Shown one piece after another: positions 63,145 to 64,000 of a DNA stretch of 64,000 nt. The notes below the pieces were generated by a model. It was not told the origin of the DNA and did no database searches. It saw only the letters and a list, made by a program, of their open reading frames with translations. The stretch is from NCBI RefSeq assembly GCF_029633865.1, contig NC_079215.1, positions 51,289,693 through 51,353,692 on the forward strand. Reading direction: 5' to 3'. Origin of the DNA: Lampris incognitus. Lineage: Eukaryota; Chordata; Actinopteri; Lampriformes; Lampridae. Each line of letters opens with the position of its first letter. The stretch's first letter is position 1. Position numbers and translations under genes: made by a program.

Positions 63145-64000
63145 AAATTGGGAAATCGGAGGCAGGGAACAGATTTAGAGCGATACCAGAAACACTCCTA
63201 CCATGAATAACTGCCACTCTCCTATTGCAAGAACCGGGTAAACAATTTCCCTTTCTGAAACGTGTCTAGCTCTGGGCAGTAATATGCCAGCCCTATACTG
63301 TAAACCAGTTATCATGGCACGGGAGACCCCCTTAAACGGGAGCTGCAGAAAGGGCATACGGGGAGAATGCTATAGGCTGTTATTCCATTGCAACGAACAA
63401 CAGGTAAGCATGAGCAGGGGCGTGGGAAGATGTTTTAAGTGGAGGGGGGGGGGCCTGCCAACTAAAACGAGAAGTACCGTGGCGAGCCGGCATGGAAGAA
63501 CGAGTCGAGAGGCAGACATCTCTTCTTAATCACAACTCGCGTGCCCCATACACCGCACGACCCCGGAAGTGCTCTTTTATTCACACCGGCCAGAACGGAC
63601 CAGAACTGTCAACGTACCCAATGTCACCAGTGGCGGCATCAGTCCCCGTCACGGCCCTACAGTCAGTTAGTCAGTAAACGGTCTCCTTACTTGGTCTGAG
63701 TCGAGCCCCCCAATACAACAAGTTGAGAATAAGAACAACCACGACATGAACACCGCATCATTAAAACACAATTTTGAATCTTAACATTAACAGTCCCATC
63801 AGCCATTGCGCTCCCCCAGCGCAGAACCGCCGACAGTCAGAGCGACCGCCTTCCCCGGTCGCTACAGTATGACGTCATTGTTGGCAAGGCGCGTGTGTAG
63901 CAGATTAGGATGGCGCGTTTACTCACTTTATTGTTAAACATGTACATTCCACAGCAGCCCTAGCCCACTGTTGAAATAATGTTGTTTTTTTCCCCCAAAT
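63145..64000. other. Right edge after the gap, no gene recognised
   Basis: Includes a G run at 63446-63454 and TGACGTCA (CRE-like) near 63870. Linkage to the left side depends on the gap being placed correctly. Confidence 0.4.

Overview
The window is nuclear DNA of a ray-finned (teleost-type) fish. The reasons are very long GT/CA microsatellites, small tRNA-derived SINEs in many copies, Tc1, hAT, L1-, L2- and RTE-like elements of kinds familiar from fish genomes, and a vertebrate multi-exon gene. There is one assembly gap of 200 N (62945-63144).

One host gene fills most of the window. It is mpdz (MUPP1, multiple PDZ domain protein), read on the minus strand from a start codon at 52292-52290 to a stop at 637-635. 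I rebuilt it exon by exon from splice sites and reading phase. There are 41 firm or near-firm coding exons plus one tentative 17-nt micro-exon, giving a protein of about 1,870 residues. The order is N-terminal L27 domain, two unusual linker exons, then twelve PDZ domains that match mammalian PDZ2 to PDZ13. The segment that should hold PDZ1 is not visible, although no gap lies there and the phases join without it. A probable non-coding first exon and CpG-rich promoter lie at 53.4-53.8 kb. On the plus strand a possible 5' exon of an unidentified divergent gene ends at 54849 with a start codon directly followed by a splice donor. From there to the right edge I see no convincing coding exon.

The introns are crowded with mobile DNA. 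At 1-11.3 kb there are Tc1-like remnants, RTE-like fragments, a long decayed L1-like LINE on the minus strand broken up by a Tc1-like element and two SINEs, and an L2-like LINE on the minus strand split by an RTE-like insertion with a perfect 14-bp target duplication. At 18.8-19.7 kb lies a hAT-type element with perfect 8-bp target duplications and an internal 41-bp minisatellite. At 44.5-46.1 kb sits a complete Tc1/mariner element with an intact 347-codon transposase whose catalytic spacing reads DD38E. At 48.1-49.8 kb there is a plus-strand L2-like LINE; a 175-bp piece of it recurs without mismatch next to mpdz exon 9. Nine copies of one tRNA-derived SINE and several copies of two further tRNA-like repeats are scattered throughout.

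The gene product is a scaffold of tight junctions and other membrane complexes: the L27 domain pairs with MAGUK partners and the PDZ array gathers membrane-protein C-termini. Nothing else in the window appears to work with it; the remaining coding capacity belongs to transposable elements.
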